A DNA stretch of 37,004 bases from a virus. Location of the stretch: positions 1 to 37,004 of IMG/VR virus record IMGVR_UViG_3300036792_000242; one strand, written 5' to 3'. This document shows, piece after piece, positions 20,217 to 29,623 of this stretch. Made by a program: the position numbers and the translations under genes. Under the pieces are notes generated by a model. It made no database searches and was not told the DNA's origin. It worked only from the letters and a program-made list of their open reading frames with translations. Every line of letters begins with the position of its first letter. Within the stretch, counting starts at the first letter, position 1.

Positions 20217-23200
20217 TTACCAGCCGATCACGTTCGTGGTGTCAAGCTTTCCCAGGACGCTGTCGTTCAGCTTCAGGGCCCTGGTCTGGATCGCCGCGAT
20301 CGCGGTTGGCATGATGTCGAGCTTGTAGGACCACTTCCCGCTCTTCTCCTCGATGTCGTGGTGGATGCCGATGATGGTGACATCGAGAGAGATGACGTTG
20401 TTGGCGCCGATGGGTCGACGGTTGAGCGTGACACGGTCCCCGATGTCGAGGCCCAGGATGGTCGCGAACGCGGCCGGTTGGGAACCGGGGGTGATCTCTA
20501 CCTGAGCGACCCGCATCAGGGGGTTCTGGTACTGGTTGGCGAGGTAGTTACCGAGGTCGATCGACTGCTGCAGGGAGGAGTAGTAGCTCGTGATCTGCAG
20601 CGTCTTGTCGCCGTTCCGGAGCACCGACGCCGGCTTGCGGATCAGGATCGTGGTGGATGTGCTGGCCGACGTGGCGACCGTGGTCGCGGGTGCGGAGCTG
20701 GTGACCTGGAACGGCGGCGTTCCCTTGTGGGTCAGCTGGATGTCATTGCTGATGTACTGCGGGTCGTAGTCGATCACGAGGGTGACGCGGTACGGGATCT
20801 CGCCGAGGCTCGTTTTCTCCCCAAACACGGCCTGCGTGCCGCGGTTGGTGGCGGCCATCCGTGTGCGGTAGGTGACGTAGCCGTTGCGGTCCACGTACTG
20901 GAGCGACTGGGTCGTCTGGCCAACGTTGTTGATGGCTGTGCCGACGTCCTGGCCGTCGATGTCCGTGGCACCGGACAGCCGACCGTTGACCGCGTCGTAG
21001 TAGATGCGCTGCGGGGGCGCCCACTGCAGGTAGGAGAGGTAGCGGGACACGCGCCAGTCGCCGAGGTCACCGGCCATGCCGTTGGTTGAGGCGAAGTAGT
21101 ACGTGATCAGTCGGCTGACCGGCAGCGGTCGGTTGAACACGGCGATGTGACTGAACGACATGTTGCCGAACGCGCCGGTCGCGTACGGGTCCGACCGACC
21201 GCAGAACGTCATGCTACGCCAGGCGGGATCGAGCGTGTTCGACGCGTTCAGCTGAAGCACGCTGTCGATGTAGAGCGACCAGCCGCCGGCGTAGACCTTG
21301 AGTGCGTAGTTGTTCTTGTTGAAGAATGAAAATCCCGTCGACACGGCCGTGGAGGCACCGGTGGTCGCGTTCCAGGTGACGACCTGGATGACCCCCGAGC
21401 TAAGCTGCTGGATGGCCAGGATCGGCCCTCGAGACCCGATCATGGAGAAGATCTCAACGAACCGGGTCGTGATCGGCCCGGTGTCGGGTAGCATGCACCA
21501 GAAGACGATGGTGTTCGCGTTGAACGGCGACGACGCGAGAGGCGGCAACGTGGGTGACGTGAAGTTCAGGCTGTGCCCGAAGAAGGCCTGAGAGCTGCTT
21601 GACTTGAGGCCGGACATGGACCAGTTCGTGCCGGTGTCACCAACGAGGCTGAGGTTCGACGCACCGAACGTGGCGACGGAGGACGCCGGGCCAAAGGCCG
21701 ACGTGGTGACGGGAAGCTGGTCGCTGTAGAAGCCGAGGTTCGCGGCGCTCGAGTTGGCGGTGGGGTCCGCCAGCGGCCAGTACAGCAGTGGCTGGTCGAC
21801 GAGGATCTCCTCGCGGACGATCGACTGAAGAAGCGGCGTCATCATCACCCACGAGTCGACGCCGACGGCCGGCACGAGGCCGAAGTGGGCGTCTTCCCAC
21901 GTCTGTGGCCAGCGCTCAACGTAGCCGACGCACAGGTTGTACCGCCGACCGCTCCAGATGGCGTACAGCCGAAACGGGTTGTATGGCTGCACGCTGAAGG
22001 CACCCGCCGCGGAGGAGCCGGGCGTCAGGAGCCCGTCATCGTTGCGAAGAACGAAGTTGACGTTGGCGGCCTGCAGCGCGTTCAGCTCGTACTGGCGGCC
22101 GCGATCCGTTGAAACCGCGAACAGACGATCGCTGATGTTGGTGTACGACAGCAGGTCAACCGAGGTTCCCGCGGCCTGGCCGAACGCGACCTCGAGCTGC
22201 AGGTTGGGCCAGGTTGAGCTGGGCTGCGACGGGGACGGCGGTGACAGCTCGATCGCTGCCATGGCACCCGCGACCGTCAACGGGTGGGTGAACGCGGCGC
22301 CGGAGATGGCGTTGGTGACCTGGGTAAGCGCGGCCTCGCCCACGTTGACGCGGTGCCCGGCCGGTGGCGTGCCGGGTAGCTTCAGGTGCACGGAGGCGAA
22401 CCTGGCGGTTCCCGGCGCGATGGCCTGGATGACGTTGTTGTACCACTGGCTGGCCCCGGACCCGGGGATGGTGAACGTTCCACTGTAGACGGTGGTGATG
22501 GAGGACCGTGACGCGTTCAGCCACTCGATGCCCACCTGAGCGGTGACAGCCGATGTGTTGGGAGCGGTGGCGTACACGCTCGCCGTGTAGGTGAAGGTGC
22601 TGCTGACCGCCGGTGCGCTGGCATGTGTGATCGAGAAGTCCACGTTCGCGCTCGTGCCGTTTGGGGTAAGCAACGCGGAGTGGAACGGGGAGATAAGGCC
22701 GACGCTGGTGGAGTACGCGAGCGCGCCACCGACGACCTGCCAGCCGGTGGTGGAGCTGGCGAAGATGGGGTTGGTGTTGGCCGCGAACACGCCGTAGAAC
22801 GAGGCCGTGGTGGCGGTGGACGCCACCTGCCAGATGGTCAGCAGGTCCAGGTCGGCGTTGGCGTCCACGCCGTTGTTGAAGCTGATACCTAGGTTGCCGT
22901 TCCAGGTGTTGCGTACCCGCTCGATGACGTACCGGTTGGCGTTGCCGGCCCCGCCCGCCAGGATGAGGCTGTTCTGGGACGGCGTCAGGGACAGGTTCAC
23001 GGTGCTGGAGGTGGCGGCGAACCCACTCGTGACCGGGGACGCGGTCAGCCAGTTCGGTAGGCCGCTCATCTCGTAGACGATCGCGGCGACGCCGTTCACC
23101 TGGCCGAGCGGTGACATCGAGACCGTCGTCGTTCCCGAGCGGACGTTCGGCGCCGCCCAGATCGCGACCCGCGTGGCCGCGGACCAGCCGTTGCCGGTCG

Positions 23201-23885
23201 TCAGGGTAGCGAGGTCGGCGTAGACGGTGTCCCAGGCCTGAGGCGAGTTCAGCAGCTGCACGCCCCAGACCGCTTGCCCCGCGTTTGAGGGTGCCTGAAG
23301 GCTGAGCGTCAGCTGGGACCACAGGCTCGGTGCGATCGTCGTCGTGGTGCCGAACGTCACCGAGATGAACACCGAGGACGTCGTCAGCCAGGAGATGAAC
23401 GGACGTATGCCGCTGTAGCCGCTGGGCGAGTACATCCAGATCGACCCGCTGTAGAACAGGTTTGAGGTGACGACCACCGCAGCGCTCTGTAGGGTGCACG
23501 CCGCTGAGGTGCCGTTGGGCGTGATCAGGCAGGAGTAGGTGCCGGAGTACGCCTCGTTGGTGACCGCCGCGATCGTGGCGTTGACCCCGGCCCAGCCGGT
23601 GGTGTTGCCGGTCTCGAAGCTGGGGTTGGTGTTGAGAGCCAGGCTCGTTGGCGGTGAGAGAGGCGTCGTGACCAGCGGCGTCCAGTTGTTGCACGCGTCG
23701 TCCCCCACGCTTACCGTGGTGGGGATCCCCGGGATGGTGTGCAGGGCGACGAACGCGAGCAGCCAGTGACCGGCCGTGACGCTGCTGACGCCGACCTGAA
23801 GCGTTCGGTTGACCGGTGGGGTGGTGACCTCGGCGTCGGGGGTGCCCCACGAGCTGCCCCACACGTTGACCTGCGTTACGGTCAC
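20217..23885 (-). CDS. large minor tail protein with carbohydrate-binding and LamG-like domains
   Basis: A 1222-residue tail tip protein. Two related beta-sandwich segments start at NTNPSFETGNTTGW (about 85-230) and NTNPIFASSTTGW (about 370-530). Each contains LLTPNGTS or LITPNGTS, so they look like an internal duplication of a carbohydrate-binding module. Residues about 740-930 resemble a LamG/concanavalin-like lectin ending in IAVFNRPLPVSRLITYYF. The C-terminal 250 residues (YLSYLQWAPPQRIYYDAVNGRL, LGLDIGDRVTLNRRPIG, GIHHDIEEKSGKWSYKLDI) resemble tail hub sequences of actinophages. It probably binds host surface glycans. The GTG overlaps the tape measure stop. Confidence 0.75.
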   Translation of the reverse strand: MTVTQVNVWGSSWGTPDAEVTTPPVNRTLQVGVSSVTAGHWLLAFVALHTIPGIPTTVSVGDDACNNWTPLVTTPLSPPTSLALNTNPSFETGNTTGWAGVNATIAAVTNEAYSGTYSCLITPNGTSAACTLQSAAVVVTSNLFYSGSIWMYSPSGYSGIRPFISWLTTSSVFISVTFGTTTTIAPSLWSQLTLSLQAPSNAGQAVWGVQLLNSPQAWDTVYADLATLTTGNGWSAATRVAIWAAPNVRSGTTTVSMSPLGQVNGVAAIVYEMSGLPNWLTASPVTSGFAATSSTVNLSLTPSQNSLILAGGAGNANRYVIERVRNTWNGNLGISFNNGVDANADLDLLTIWQVASTATTASFYGVFAANTNPIFASSTTGWQVVGGALAYSTSVGLISPFHSALLTPNGTSANVDFSITHASAPAVSSTFTYTASVYATAPNTSAVTAQVGIEWLNASRSSITTVYSGTFTIPGSGASQWYNNVIQAIAPGTARFASVHLKLPGTPPAGHRVNVGEAALTQVTNAISGAAFTHPLTVAGAMAAIELSPPSPSQPSSTWPNLQLEVAFGQAAGTSVDLLSYTNISDRLFAVSTDRGRQYELNALQAANVNFVLRNDDGLLTPGSSAAGAFSVQPYNPFRLYAIWSGRRYNLCVGYVERWPQTWEDAHFGLVPAVGVDSWVMMTPLLQSIVREEILVDQPLLYWPLADPTANSSAANLGFYSDQLPVTTSAFGPASSVATFGASNLSLVGDTGTNWSMSGLKSSSSQAFFGHSLNFTSPTLPPLASSPFNANTIVFWCMLPDTGPITTRFVEIFSMIGSRGPILAIQQLSSGVIQVVTWNATTGASTAVSTGFSFFNKNNYALKVYAGGWSLYIDSVLQLNASNTLDPAWRSMTFCGRSDPYATGAFGNMSFSHIAVFNRPLPVSRLITYYFASTNGMAGDLGDWRVSRYLSYLQWAPPQRIYYDAVNGRLSGATDIDGQDVGTAINNVGQTTQSLQYVDRNGYVTYRTRMAATNRGTQAVFGEKTSLGEIPYRVTLVIDYDPQYISNDIQLTHKGTPPFQVTSSAPATTVATSASTSTTILIRKPASVLRNGDKTLQITSYYSSLQQSIDLGNYLANQYQNPLMRVAQVEITPGSQPAAFATILGLDIGDRVTLNRRPIGANNVISLDVTIIGIHHDIEEKSGKWSYKLDIMPTAIAAIQTRALKLNDSVLGKLDTTNVIGW

Positions 23886-26800
23886 GTGCGCCCCCTGCCA
23901 AACAGGGACAGGCCGTTGGTGGGGTTCCGCTGGTTGTACCTGAGAACCTGGGTGCGTAGCACGTCACTCAGCTGGGACTCACCTACCACGGTGCCGGCGA
24001 TGTTGTTGTTGATGATGAGAGCGCCGGCGCCGGAGCCGGCGCTTCCCGCGCCGGCGGCCCCGTAGCCGAGCGAGCCGTAGCTGCCGCTGCCGAAGTTGCC
24101 CGTGGTCAGCGTGTTACGGATCTGGCCGATGGCGCCGTGAACGTGACTCATCCCGTTCAGCATGCCCTGGGCTATGCCGGCGCTGATGTTGGTGCCCACC
24201 TGGTCGGCCATCAACCGAGACGGGGAGCTGATCCCGAGCGCTGACTTGAAGCCGTTGATGATGCCGCTCGCGAAGCTGCTGATCTGGTTCCAGAGCCAGC
24301 CACCGGCGGCTGAGATGCCGGCCCACAGGCCCTTGATGATGTCCCAGCCGACGTTGACCAGCCACTTGGTCGCGTCACCGAGCCAGCGAAGCAGGTCACC
24401 GGGAAGGCTGGTAGCCCAGTGAGCGATCGCCGACGCGGCGTCGCCGATCCCCGTGACCAGGCCGTGGACGACGTCGCTGCCGATGCCGAGCAGCCACTTG
24501 GCGGCGCTGGCGAGCCAGCTTAGGAGCTCACCTGGCAGGTTGATGGCCCACTGCTGGATCGCTTTCGCGGCGTCACCGATGCCGGTAACCATGCCCTTGA
24601 TGATGTCTTGACCGGTCTTGAGCAACCAGGACAGCGCGTCACCCATCCACGACACGAGGTTTCCCGGTAGGTTGATCGCCCACTGCTGGATCGCCTTCGC
24701 GGCGTTGCCGATGCCGTGTACCAGGCCCATGACGAGGTTCCTGCCGGTGGTGACGAGCCACACGCCAGCGCTCCCCAGCCAGCTCAGGATCTTCGACGGC
24801 AGGGACGAGAAGAACTGCTGCAGCGTGGTGATAGCGCTCGAGATACCGTGCACCATCGATGTGATGGCGTCGCGGCCGGCCTTGTACAGGGTGCCAACGA
24901 GGTACCCCAGCGCGTAGCCGATGTCGTAAGGCAGCTTCTTGAAGAAGTCGAGAACGGCCGACACGCCGTCACCGAGGGCCCCGGTGAAGGCGTTCCACGC
25001 GTCGGTGGCCGCCTTGGCGAGGGTCTTACCCAGCGACGAGAGAGCCTTCATGATGTTGCCGGGTAGGTTCTCGAAGAAGTGAACCACGTCCATGACGATG
25101 TTCTTGACGGTGTCGAACGCGCCGACGAAGAACCCCGCGAAGGGTCCCGCGAACCAGTGAGCGACCGCCTCGGCCGCGGTCTGGATGCCGTGCCAGATGC
25201 CGATGAAGAAGTCGCGGAAGCCGGCGACGTGGGTCCAGAGGTAGGCGAAGATGGCGGCGAGCGCGACGATGGCGCCGATGATGATGAAGATGGGGTTCGC
25301 GTCCATGACCACGTCCAGCGCGGCCTGCGCGGCGGCCAGCAGCTTGGTCGCGACGCTGGCCTCGGTGCTCGCGGCGGCCCACGCCTTGGTCGCCGCGGCT
25401 GCCATCGCGCTGACCGCCATCCACACCCTCGTGAGGGTCGTCAGCACCGTGATCCCGCCGGTGACGACGCCCTGGATCAGCGCCCACGCCTTCATCGCGC
25501 CGACGACGGCGAGGATGCCCGCGGCGACCATGCCCAGCGGCAGCTTGCCGGCCAGCCAGTTCGCGAGGTCGGCGACAGCGACCACGACCTTCATCACGAT
25601 GCCGGCCAGGACGCCGAGGAGCGAGACGAGGGGACCGAGGTGGCTGATCCAGCCCGCGAACGCGCCGACCGTGGTGGTGATACCGGGGGTGAGAGCCGTG
25701 AGCGCGCTGGCGAGGCCGCTGGCGAGGATCACGGCGAGCTGACCGAGGGGGCCGATGAGCGGGATGATGGCGCCGGCCAGGGCGGTGAACGCGCTGTTCA
25801 GCGTGCCCGTCAGCAGGTTCGCGATCGCGATGATGGGCGGCAGGAGGGCCGCGATCACGCCGCTCACGGCGGCGAACAGGGGCTGAGCCTTCTCGAACAC
25901 GGTGTCGAGGCTCGCGAAGGCGAGGACGATCTGCAGCAGCCCCGGGATCAGCGGCGCCAGCGCCTGGAACAGCGCGAGGAACGCCTGTCCCATCGAGATG
26001 AGGATGCCCGCCAGCGGCTTGATGATCGGCGCCGCCTGCTGCATCACACCCCCGAGGAGGTCCGTGAACGCGTTGAGAAGCTGAAGCAGCGCGGGCAGCA
26101 GGGAGCTGAGGATCGCGTTGCCGACCGGCATGAGGGCGCTCAGCAGCTTGCCCAGGATGGGCAGCAACCCGCCAACGAAGCTCAGTAGCTGCCCCAGCCC
26201 CTGCGCGGCGGCGCTGAAGTCAATGTTCTTGAACAGCCCTACCAGGCCGGAGGCGAGGCTGCCGAGCCCCTGGGACAGCGCCTGCACCACGGGAAGCATG
26301 TGCGAGAGCAGCGGCGCCAGGCCGTTGACGAAGATCGATAGGAACTGGCTGAACCCGGCGCCCAGCGCCTGGACCATGGGAACCATCGCGTTGCCTGCCT
26401 CGTGCAGCGCGGGAGCCAGCTTCACGATGGTGTTCAGGATGCCCTGACCGGCCTGGCTGGCCGCGGCGTCGAGGCCCTTGAACGCGCCGTTGACCGCCGT
26501 CACCACGGGAAGCAGCCGCTGCTGGGTGGCGGTCAGCGCGGTGCCGGCCTGCTGCGCCTGCTGGATGGTGCTGGCGTACTTGGCCGCGCCGATGGCCATG
26601 CCGGCGAAGATGCCGGGGACACCCAGCGACAGCAGGCCGGCGGCGGGGCCGGAGAGGCCCGCGACCGCGGTGCCGATCAGGCCGATCTTGCTGCTGACGG
26701 CGGCACCGACGTTGCCCGCCTGGTTCGCCATCGTGTTGAACGACTTGTACAGGTTGATGGCCGCGTTGTTCGTGAGGTTCAGGCTCTTGGTGGTCTGGTC

Positions 26801-27331
26801 CGCGGCCTTACCCAGGTTCTCGATCGACTTGGCTGCGTCGTCCGTGGTCTTCTTCGCCGCGTCCACCGACGCGGCCGTGTCGTCGACGGCCTTCTTCGTG
26901 GAGCTGAAGCCGTTGCCCAGGCCACTGGCGCTGGATGAGACGCTCGACGCGACCTGAGCGGCCTTGGTGCCGACGTTCTGCAGCGACTGAACGAGGTTGT
27001 CGGAACCGCTCCGCGTGTTTCCCAGCGCGCTGTTGGTGGTGTCGGCGGTCTTCTTGACGTCGTTCAGCGACTGAACCGTCTGCCTGTCCATGCCCTGGAC
27101 CGCGGCCGACGCCTCCGCGGCCGCCTTCTTGACGTCGTCGAGGGCGATAACGGTGCCCTGCGCGTCCTGGGCCTGGCCGGTGACGTCACCGATCCCGGTG
27201 GTGTCCACCTTGACACCGGTGGCCGCCTGAGCCATCGCGTCAACCTCGGCGCGAGCCGCGGCGAACTTCGCCATGAAGTCACTGGTGTCCGCGATCAGCT
27301 TCGCGACGACCGGGGGCAGCTCGTTGGCCAC
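23882..27331 (-). CDS. tail tape measure protein
   Basis: An 1149-residue protein, the longest tail gene except for the minor tail gene. The N-terminal 330 residues are helical and rich in Ala, Asp, Lys and Gln (long coiled-coil-like stretches). The middle (about 330-700) is strongly hydrophobic, with many Leu-Leu-Pro segments such as LLPILGKLLSALMPVG. The C-terminal third holds tandem 44-residue repeats with a WL...G.D...GLV.GI..A core. Such proteins set tail length and help DNA pass the membrane. The gene follows the chaperone genes and the gp10-like gene. The GTG has GGAGGGG 7 nt upstream. Confidence 0.93.
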   Translation of the reverse strand: MANELPPVVAKLIADTSDFMAKFAAARAEVDAMAQAATGVKVDTTGIGDVTGQAQDAQGTVIALDDVKKAAAEASAAVQGMDRQTVQSLNDVKKTADTTNSALGNTRSGSDNLVQSLQNVGTKAAQVASSVSSSASGLGNGFSSTKKAVDDTAASVDAAKKTTDDAAKSIENLGKAADQTTKSLNLTNNAAINLYKSFNTMANQAGNVGAAVSSKIGLIGTAVAGLSGPAAGLLSLGVPGIFAGMAIGAAKYASTIQQAQQAGTALTATQQRLLPVVTAVNGAFKGLDAAASQAGQGILNTIVKLAPALHEAGNAMVPMVQALGAGFSQFLSIFVNGLAPLLSHMLPVVQALSQGLGSLASGLVGLFKNIDFSAAAQGLGQLLSFVGGLLPILGKLLSALMPVGNAILSSLLPALLQLLNAFTDLLGGVMQQAAPIIKPLAGILISMGQAFLALFQALAPLIPGLLQIVLAFASLDTVFEKAQPLFAAVSGVIAALLPPIIAIANLLTGTLNSAFTALAGAIIPLIGPLGQLAVILASGLASALTALTPGITTTVGAFAGWISHLGPLVSLLGVLAGIVMKVVVAVADLANWLAGKLPLGMVAAGILAVVGAMKAWALIQGVVTGGITVLTTLTRVWMAVSAMAAAATKAWAAASTEASVATKLLAAAQAALDVVMDANPIFIIIGAIVALAAIFAYLWTHVAGFRDFFIGIWHGIQTAAEAVAHWFAGPFAGFFVGAFDTVKNIVMDVVHFFENLPGNIMKALSSLGKTLAKAATDAWNAFTGALGDGVSAVLDFFKKLPYDIGYALGYLVGTLYKAGRDAITSMVHGISSAITTLQQFFSSLPSKILSWLGSAGVWLVTTGRNLVMGLVHGIGNAAKAIQQWAINLPGNLVSWMGDALSWLLKTGQDIIKGMVTGIGDAAKAIQQWAINLPGELLSWLASAAKWLLGIGSDVVHGLVTGIGDAASAIAHWATSLPGDLLRWLGDATKWLVNVGWDIIKGLWAGISAAGGWLWNQISSFASGIINGFKSALGISSPSRLMADQVGTNISAGIAQGMLNGMSHVHGAIGQIRNTLTTGNFGSGSYGSLGYGAAGAGSAGSGAGALIINNNIAGTVVGESQLSDVLRTQVLRYNQRNPTNGLSLFGRGRT
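24262..24795 (-). repeat. tandem 44-residue repeats in the tape measure protein
   Basis: About four in-frame copies of a 132-nt unit. Each encodes a pattern like (N/E/D)LLSWLGDAxKWLLxxGxDIIKGLVTGIGDAAKAIQQWAINLPG, with a more diverged copy at each end. The two central copies are nearly identical in protein over the IGDAAKAIQQWAINLPG part. Limits are approximate. Confidence 0.7.
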
Positions 27332-27334
27332 GCG

Positions 27335-27790
27335 TTACCCCTCCACTACCTCGCGGAAGGCGTCCTCCGCGGCTCGGGCCAGCTCACGTCGCGCTCGCTC
27401 CAGGGCCGGCCGCACGTAGGGTCGCGACGGCAGGTAGGTCTGGTGCCCGGCGCCGGTCCAGCCCCCGAGCTCCTGGATGCGGGCGTAGACCGCGGTGGGA
27501 GCGACGTGGTTCTCGGCGTGTCCCCGGTCGGGCTCATGGTGCCGGAGGGTCTCTCGCACCGAATCATCGAGCTGACCGGTGATTCGGGACGGGGGAAAGC
27601 CCGGGGGGCTGGGCGTCGGCGTGCCCGGCGCGTGGCTCGTCAGGTTCAGGTTGGTGTGGATGGCCGTCTTCGCCACGCTGGCCATGCGGTCGGTCGCGAC
27701 GCCGGCGGCGACACCCGCCTGGTCCCGGAGGTTGTCGAGGGCGCGAGCGAGAGCGTCGGTTCCCTCGAGGTGCACGGTCACCTGCGTCAC
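27335..27790 (-). CDS. HK97-gp10-like tail completion protein
   Basis: A 151-residue protein with the HK97 gp10 pattern: VHLEGTDALARALDNLRDQAG at the N-terminus, and a late YARIQELGG...LPSRPYVRPALERARREL. Such proteins usually act at the head-tail joint. Here the gene lies between the tail chaperone and tape measure genes instead of next to the connector genes. GTG 27790 follows AGGAGG and overlaps the stop of the second chaperone frame. A Pro-rich loop with the segment TPTPSPPGFPPSR lies in the middle. Confidence 0.72.
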   Translation of the reverse strand: MTQVTVHLEGTDALARALDNLRDQAGVAAGVATDRMASVAKTAIHTNLNLTSHAPGTPTPSPPGFPPSRITGQLDDSVRETLRHHEPDRGHAENHVAPTAVYARIQELGGWTGAGHQTYLPSRPYVRPALERARRELARAAEDAFREVVEG

Positions 27791-28035
27791 GTCGACCTCC
27801 TACGTTCCTCTTGACGGCGCTTGATCTCCTGGGCCCGGTGATCCGCCTGCTCGATCAGCGGGAACCAGGTGAGGTCCTCGAGGTCGAGGTCCACGACCTG
27901 CGAGGGCGTCCACCCATACGTCACCGCGAACCAGCGGAACACGAGCTTCATGGGATCCATGCCCTCCGGCAGCTGAAGGTTGTCACGTTTCCCGTCGGTG
28001 AGGAAGAGCGCGACCAGCCGGCGGCGAGCCGCCAC
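27787..28035 (-). CDS. tail assembly chaperone, downstream (T) frame
   Basis: An 82-residue frame. It can start at the GTG that overlaps the stop of the upstream chaperone (TAGTG at 28037-28033), or be translated as a -1 frameshift extension of it through CCCAAAC at 28044-28038. In tailed phages the two frames together make the gpG and gpGT chaperones that coat the tape measure protein. The sequence is basic with a helical, highly charged C-terminus (AQEIKRRQEERRRST) and a central LVFRWFAVTYGWTPSQVVDLDLEDLTWFPL. Its location between major tail and tape measure genes fits. Confidence 0.78.
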   Translation of the reverse strand: MAARRRLVALFLTDGKRDNLQLPEGMDPMKLVFRWFAVTYGWTPSQVVDLDLEDLTWFPLIEQADHRAQEIKRRQEERRRST

Positions 28036-28379
28036 TAGTTTGGGGAGCTGCCTCCACTGAAGCTGACCTTCTGGAACAGGTCCTCGATGCCCAGCGAGAG
28101 CGCGTTGTACTCGTCCAGGTCGAGCTCACCGAGGATGCCTGACCCACCCGGGTTGTTCGCCGGGATCGGCCAGCCCTCACGCTCCGTGTAGGACCACGAC
28201 GTGATGATCTGAGCCAGGAAGGCCTGCCGCATCTCGTCCTGGATGACCGCGGACACCTCCTGGCTCCCGCCACTGCCGCCGATCGTGAACGTGACGGCCC
28301 GGTGAACCTCGACCTTGTCACGCGCCTTCAGCCGGTCGCGAACCTCAACCCAGTGATCGTTGGGCAGCTCCACGCGCAT
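28035..28379 (-). CDS. tail assembly chaperone, upstream (G) frame
   Basis: A 114-residue protein between the major tail protein and the second chaperone frame. It starts at ATG 28379, 11 nt after the major tail stop. The sequence begins with a PNDHWVEVRDRLKARDKVEV segment common in actinophage chaperones. The last codons are CCA AAC before the stop TAG, and form the slippery site for a -1 shift into the following frame. The short form and the fused form probably work together in tail tube assembly. Confidence 0.8.
   Translation of the reverse strand: MRVELPNDHWVEVRDRLKARDKVEVHRAVTFTIGGSGGSQEVSAVIQDEMRQAFLAQIITSWSYTEREGWPIPANNPGGSGILGELDLDEYNALSLGIEDLFQKVSFSGGSSPN
28038..28044 (-). other. 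probable -1 programmed frameshift site, CCCAAAC
   Basis: In the zero frame the codons read TCC CCA AAC TAG, so the heptamer C CCA AAC fits X XXY YYZ exactly. A -1 slip gives CCC AAA CTA GTG, which enters the downstream chaperone frame just past the stop. This is the classical position for tail chaperone frameshifting in siphophages. Confidence 0.75.
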
Positions 28380-28390
28380 AGCGGTTCCTC

Positions 28391-29623
28391 TCAGTACGTC
28401 GGGTAGTTGTTGATAACCGTGACCTTGATGGGGCCGAGCCCACCGCTGCCGCCGACGTCCGTCGCGTTGGCGACGCCGACGTACTCGTCCTGGTACCCGA
28501 AGAGGACGGACGAGCGCTCGGGCTTCGCCTTGATGAAGGCGCACTGGTGGATGTCGAACGAGTAGCTGATCTGGTTCGTGGTGGACAAGCCGTTGTTGAC
28601 GGCGATGACCGCGCTGGGCTGCGTGTTGTTGAGCATCTGCGTCAGCGGGGACTCGTCCGACACGACCGCGTAGTTGATGGTGCCGGTCACGTCGAGCGGG
28701 CCGCGGGCGATGATGTACGGGTTCTGGAAGCCCTGGTTGGTGTAGTAGACCTGCAGCTGCCGCTTGATGGAGATGGTCCACTCGCCGACGTCGTACAGCG
28801 GGGAGCCACCGATGGTGACCGTGGATCGCCAGTTGGGGATCGGCACCGTGAACGTGGTGGTGTTGGTCGGCTTCGCGCCGGCGGGAGTGCTGACCCACGA
28901 GTTGCCGCTGACCTTGGCCTCGAAGAGGCGTTCCGCGTTGCCGGTGAAGTCGAGCTGTGCGACGCAGAGCGACGGGTAAGCCCGGGCTCCCACGGTGGGG
29001 GTCAGGCCGGTGTAGTCGGTGACCGTGTGTGTCGGCGGCTGCCCGTTGCCGGAGTTCAGGCTGGCGAACACGTGGGTGTAGGGGCCGATGACGGTGTGTA
29101 GCGCGACCGCGGTGCTGTGCGCGAACCGCAGCGGCGTGGTCGTGAACGTCAGGGTGGGACCGGTGACGTTGCTAAGCTTGACGACCTCGGCGGTGCTGCC
29201 GGCCGCGACCTGCACGAACTGGCCGATCGAGAAGCCGGTGCCACTGGCCGCGGTTAGGGTCGTGGCGCCGGCGGTGAGGGCGCCGCTGACCGTGGAGGAG
29301 CCGCCCGCCGTGGCGGTGCCGATGGTGGAGAGGTCCCCGAAGACGTTGTCGAGGAAGTAGCCGTAGACGTCCCCGAACACGGGGCCACCGTAGCTGAAGG
29401 TCGCGTCCTCGACACCGAGGATCTCGGCGTACGTCTTCGCCATGGCGCCACGGATGGCGTCGTCCGGCAGGAAGATCGGCGTGTCCTCGGGCTGGTACGA
29501 GCCCTGGTCGAGGGGGATCGTCGCCACGGGCGCGACGGGGGTGCCGGCCGCACCCGCCGCCTCGCGTCCGATCCCCAGCCAGGTGAGGACGGAGGGGGCG
29601 ACCGTGCTGGGGATGTTGCTCAC
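28391..29623 (-). CDS. major tail protein
   Basis: A 410-residue tail tube protein. The N-terminal half has TPIFLPDDAIRGAMAKTYAEILGVEDATFSYGG and DNVFGDL. A Thr/Ala/Val-rich insert of about 70 residues (GGSSTVSGALTAGATTLTAASG) follows, resembling the small beta domains in other structural proteins here. The C-terminal half has FTGNAERLFEAKV, VGEWTISIKRQLQVYYTNQGFQNPYIIARGPLDVTG, and a C-terminal DIHQCAFIKAKPERS. This matches actinophage major tail proteins and the position just before the chaperones. The GTG overlaps the stop of the preceding small gene. Confidence 0.85.
   Translation of the reverse strand: MSNIPSTVAPSVLTWLGIGREAAGAAGTPVAPVATIPLDQGSYQPEDTPIFLPDDAIRGAMAKTYAEILGVEDATFSYGGPVFGDVYGYFLDNVFGDLSTIGTATAGGSSTVSGALTAGATTLTAASGTGFSIGQFVQVAAGSTAEVVKLSNVTGPTLTFTTTPLRFAHSTAVALHTVIGPYTHVFASLNSGNGQPPTHTVTDYTGLTPTVGARAYPSLCVAQLDFTGNAERLFEAKVSGNSWVSTPAGAKPTNTTTFTVPIPNWRSTVTIGGSPLYDVGEWTISIKRQLQVYYTNQGFQNPYIIARGPLDVTGTINYAVVSDESPLTQMLNNTQPSAVIAVNNGLSTTNQISYSFDIHQCAFIKAKPERSSVLFGYQDEYVGVANATDVGGSGGLGPIKVTVINNYPTY

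Noticed and set aside
20004-21089. 361-codon plus-strand frame opposite the minor tail genes
   Set aside because: It spans two well-supported leftward genes, and its Arg/Val/Asp-rich translation is typical of antisense frames.
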